Of a DNA stretch of 26,145 bases, positions 24,856 through 26,145 are shown in pieces. The translations under genes and the position numbers were made by a program. The notes under the pieces were generated by a model, which saw only the letters and a program-made list of their open reading frames with translations, did no database searches and was not told the origin of the DNA. The first letter of the stretch is position 1. Every line of letters begins with the position of its first letter. Source of the DNA: an uncultured Clostridia bacterium (GTDB lineage Bacteria; Bacillota; Clostridia; Christensenellales; UBA1242); contig CAJFOL010000046.1 of assembly GCA_904397185.1 (NCBI GenBank), forward strand, positions 1 through 26,145, written 5' to 3'.

Positions 24856-25152
24856 ATGATTACTACAAAGCAAAGAGCATATCTTAGAGGCTTGGGCAAT
24901 GCACTAGAGCCTGTTATGCAAATAGGAAAGGATGGGCTAAGTGAAAACTCGTACGAGGCTATAGTTGCTTTGCTTGAGGCGAGGGAACTTATTAAAATAA
25001 AGGTGCTAAAAAATTGTGATTTTACTGCGAAGGAGATCATGAAACAAGTTTGCTCGAAAACTGGAGCAGAACCTGTACAAGTTATAGGTGGGATGATCAT
25101 AATATACAGAAAATCGTCTAAAAAAGACTTTAAGCATATTGAACTTATTTAG
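24856..25152 (+). CDS. yhbY: YhbY-family (CRM domain) RNA-binding protein
   Basis: Single CRM domain of 98 aa: TTKQRAYLRGLGNALEPVMQ, then IGKDGLSE in the GxxG loop position, LIKIKVLKN, and a closing VQVIGGMIIIYR strand. YhbY/YqeI proteins bind pre-50S particles and are often near obg, which fits a ribosome-assembly role. GGAGGG precedes the start. The 175-base spacer from obgE has no clear promoter or terminator. Confidence 0.92.
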   Translation: MITTKQRAYLRGLGNALEPVMQIGKDGLSENSYEAIVALLEARELIKIKVLKNCDFTAKEIMKQVCSKTGAEPVQVIGGMIIIYRKSSKKDFKHIELI

Positions 25153-25164
25153 GGAGTTATACTT

Positions 25165-25962
25165 TTAAAGTACCTCATCTGGCAGTTTTTTATTGCTTTT
25201 ATTTGATAGAGATATGATTGCCAATAATATAAGAATAGATGCGACAATATTGTAATAAATGTTAAATTGAATAAAAATACCACCAATAAAAAGTGCTAAA
25301 GATGAAATTAGATAAGCCTTGGCTTTTTCTCGTCTAAAAGCATTATTGATAAAGTCTTTAAAAGTAAATTTTGATTGACTTTCTTTTACTGTAATTGTTG
25401 GATAAAAGTCATATTCTTTGTACAACTTTTGATAGGTCTCATATTTATCAAGCAAAACAATTTCATAGGGAAAATCACTTAGGTTTTTGCTTAGTGTTTT
25501 ATCATATAGATTACACACAATTACAAGTTTGTTTATAAAAACTTTTATTAAATGAGAAATTGATAATAGGTCATCAATTGTCATTGTTTGAAATTTTAAA
25601 AATGGGAATAGTGCAACTTTTGTATTATCTTGATGACAAATTAAAATAAATTTTTTGTTTTTCTTGACATTTTGATGCCTTGACCTTGCTAAATTGTAAA
25701 AAAATTCAATGTTGCTATTATCTTTCGATAGTGAATAAAACATTTTTTCGGCATTCTCTTTTTCTTTGATTTTTAGGCTATCAATATCGCCTTTCTTTCG
25801 CTTAATAAAAATTGACACAACTTCAATAACAAATGTTATTACAAAGGAAATAACTGCCGAGAGCCATAGCGAGTCAAAAACAAAATTTAGCCACACAAAA
25901 AATACTAGAAATATCAAAGAGCATTTAATAAAAATCTGCAATACTAAAAGAATTTTTTTCAT
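25165..25962 (-). CDS. Membrane protein of unknown function
   Basis: I do not recognise this 265-aa protein. Two hydrophobic helices lie near the N-terminus (about 5-28 and 33-53) and two near the C-terminus (about 213-233 and 234-250), with a soluble domain of about 150 residues between. The soluble part alternates strands and helices (KKFILICHQ, VALFPFLKF, KLVIVCN, YEIVLLDKYETY). This vaguely resembles a degenerate nuclease-like (Mrr/PD-(D/E)XK) core, but no catalytic set is visible, so no function is assigned. It converges on yhbY with 12 bases between stops, and no strong ribosome site is seen. Confidence 0.8.
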   Translation of the reverse strand: MKKILLVLQIFIKCSLIFLVFFVWLNFVFDSLWLSAVISFVITFVIEVVSIFIKRKKGDIDSLKIKEKENAEKMFYSLSKDNSNIEFFYNLARSRHQNVKKNKKFILICHQDNTKVALFPFLKFQTMTIDDLLSISHLIKVFINKLVIVCNLYDKTLSKNLSDFPYEIVLLDKYETYQKLYKEYDFYPTITVKESQSKFTFKDFINNAFRREKAKAYLISSLALFIGGIFIQFNIYYNIVASILILLAIISLSNKSNKKLPDEVL

Positions 25963-25973
25963 ACTCTTATTAT

Positions 25974-25991
25974 TGACAATAAATTTTGTCA
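25974..25991. promoter_or_regulatory. Dyad upstream of the minus-strand membrane protein gene
   Basis: TGACAA (25974-25979) and TTGTCA (25986-25991) are exact reverse complements 6 bases apart, 12 bases upstream of the start codon. Upstream of it on the minus strand is an ATTATAATA -10-like sequence. It could be an operator or an mRNA hairpin near the translation start. Confidence 0.3.
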
Positions 25992-26030
25992 GTAAACTTT
26001 ATTATAATAAAATAACTATATTTAAATCAT

Positions 26031-26059
26031 TTGACAACATAGTATCAAATCACTATAAT
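26031..26059 (+). promoter_or_regulatory. Near-consensus vegetative promoter of the right-end RNA
   Basis: Exact TTGACA (26031-26036), exactly 17 bases, exact TATAAT (26054-26059). This is the best promoter in the window and predicts transcription from about 26066, immediately before the structured element. Confidence 0.85.
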
Positions 26060-26065
26060 TATATT

Positions 26066-26145
26066 ATCGGAAGCCGAACTTGCTCGCAAGGGTGAGGCTG
26101 ATGGTAATAAATACTATGAGATGGGTGTGTGAAGCACACAAATTC
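26066..26145 (+). ncRNA. 5' part of a structured RNA, same family as bases 1-118 (partial)
   Basis: Transcription should begin right at this element, with no ribosome site or plausible conserved ORF. AGCC (26072-26075) pairs with GGCT (26096-26099), and CTTG/CAAG (26079-26082, 26087-26090) closes a CTCG loop inside it. Bases 26125-26140 form the GTGTGT/GCACAC-type hairpin. The last 27 bases match 1-27 of the window with three differences. Segments 26076-26082 and 26103-26118 are complementary to 86-92 and 71-86. The RNA runs off the window. Confidence 0.65.

Noticed and set aside
26099..26145. Open frame ATG GTA ATA AAT ACT ATG... running off the right end
   Set aside because: There is no ribosome binding site, and the same frame meets a TGA within the homologous segment at the left end, so coding is not conserved. 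The structured-RNA reading explains the sequence better.
1..26145. The window as a complete circular element, because its ends resemble each other
   Set aside because: The 27 shared bases differ at three positions, and the genes are core chromosomal functions. Two copies of a dispersed RNA, or a contig broken at a repeat, is simpler.

Overview
The window looks like chromosomal DNA from an endospore-forming, AT-rich (low-GC) member of the Firmicutes, most likely an uncultured Clostridia lineage. The evidence is a full spoIIA operon (spoIIAA, spoIIAB, sigF), the three-gene core of spoVA (C, D, E), a yunB-like gene, and housekeeping genes with strong GGAGG-type ribosome binding sites. I see no transposase, integrase, phage gene, CRISPR array, tRNA or rRNA, and no gene-free gap above 300 bases.

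Layout. 1-118: 3' part of a structured RNA. 235-1761: spoIIA operon (forespore sigma-F and its switch proteins). 1849-3363, minus strand: an unrecognised Asn/Tyr-rich lipoprotein gene lying between spoIIA and spoVA. 3469-5607: spoVAC, spoVAD, spoVAE (dipicolinate transport and germination). 5755-6417: yunB-like sporulation gene. 6604-10153: dnaG, rpoD and a zinc-ribbon coiled-coil protein (macromolecular-synthesis-type operon). 10372-16236: recJ, rel and hemZ, with overlapping ends. 16286-18801: rpsO behind a probable S15 autoregulatory leader, then pnp. 18890-20356: divergent cysteine desulfurase-like and DUF3343 genes (probable sulfur or selenium handling). 20470-25152: lytic transglycosylase, lysS, nth, obgE, yhbY. 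25165-25962, minus strand: unrecognised membrane protein. 26066-26145: 5' part of a second structured RNA behind a near-perfect vegetative promoter.

Most genes are ordinary. The most interesting signal is that both window ends lie inside what appears to be the same RNA family. The last 27 bases match bases 1-27 with three differences that preserve a hairpin. In addition, the 5' half seen at the right end is complementary to the 3' half seen at the left end through a 16-position helix (14 pairs) and a separate 7-bp helix. This points to a multicopy, highly folded RNA of roughly 170-200 nt. Other notable points are a Rel protein whose (p)ppGpp-hydrolase motifs are missing while the synthetase is intact, a divergent class II lysyl-tRNA synthetase with an altered lysine-pocket motif, a family of palindromic intergenic repeats (34 bases identical in two copies, a third with compensatory changes), and the low-complexity lipoprotein placed between two sporulation operons.
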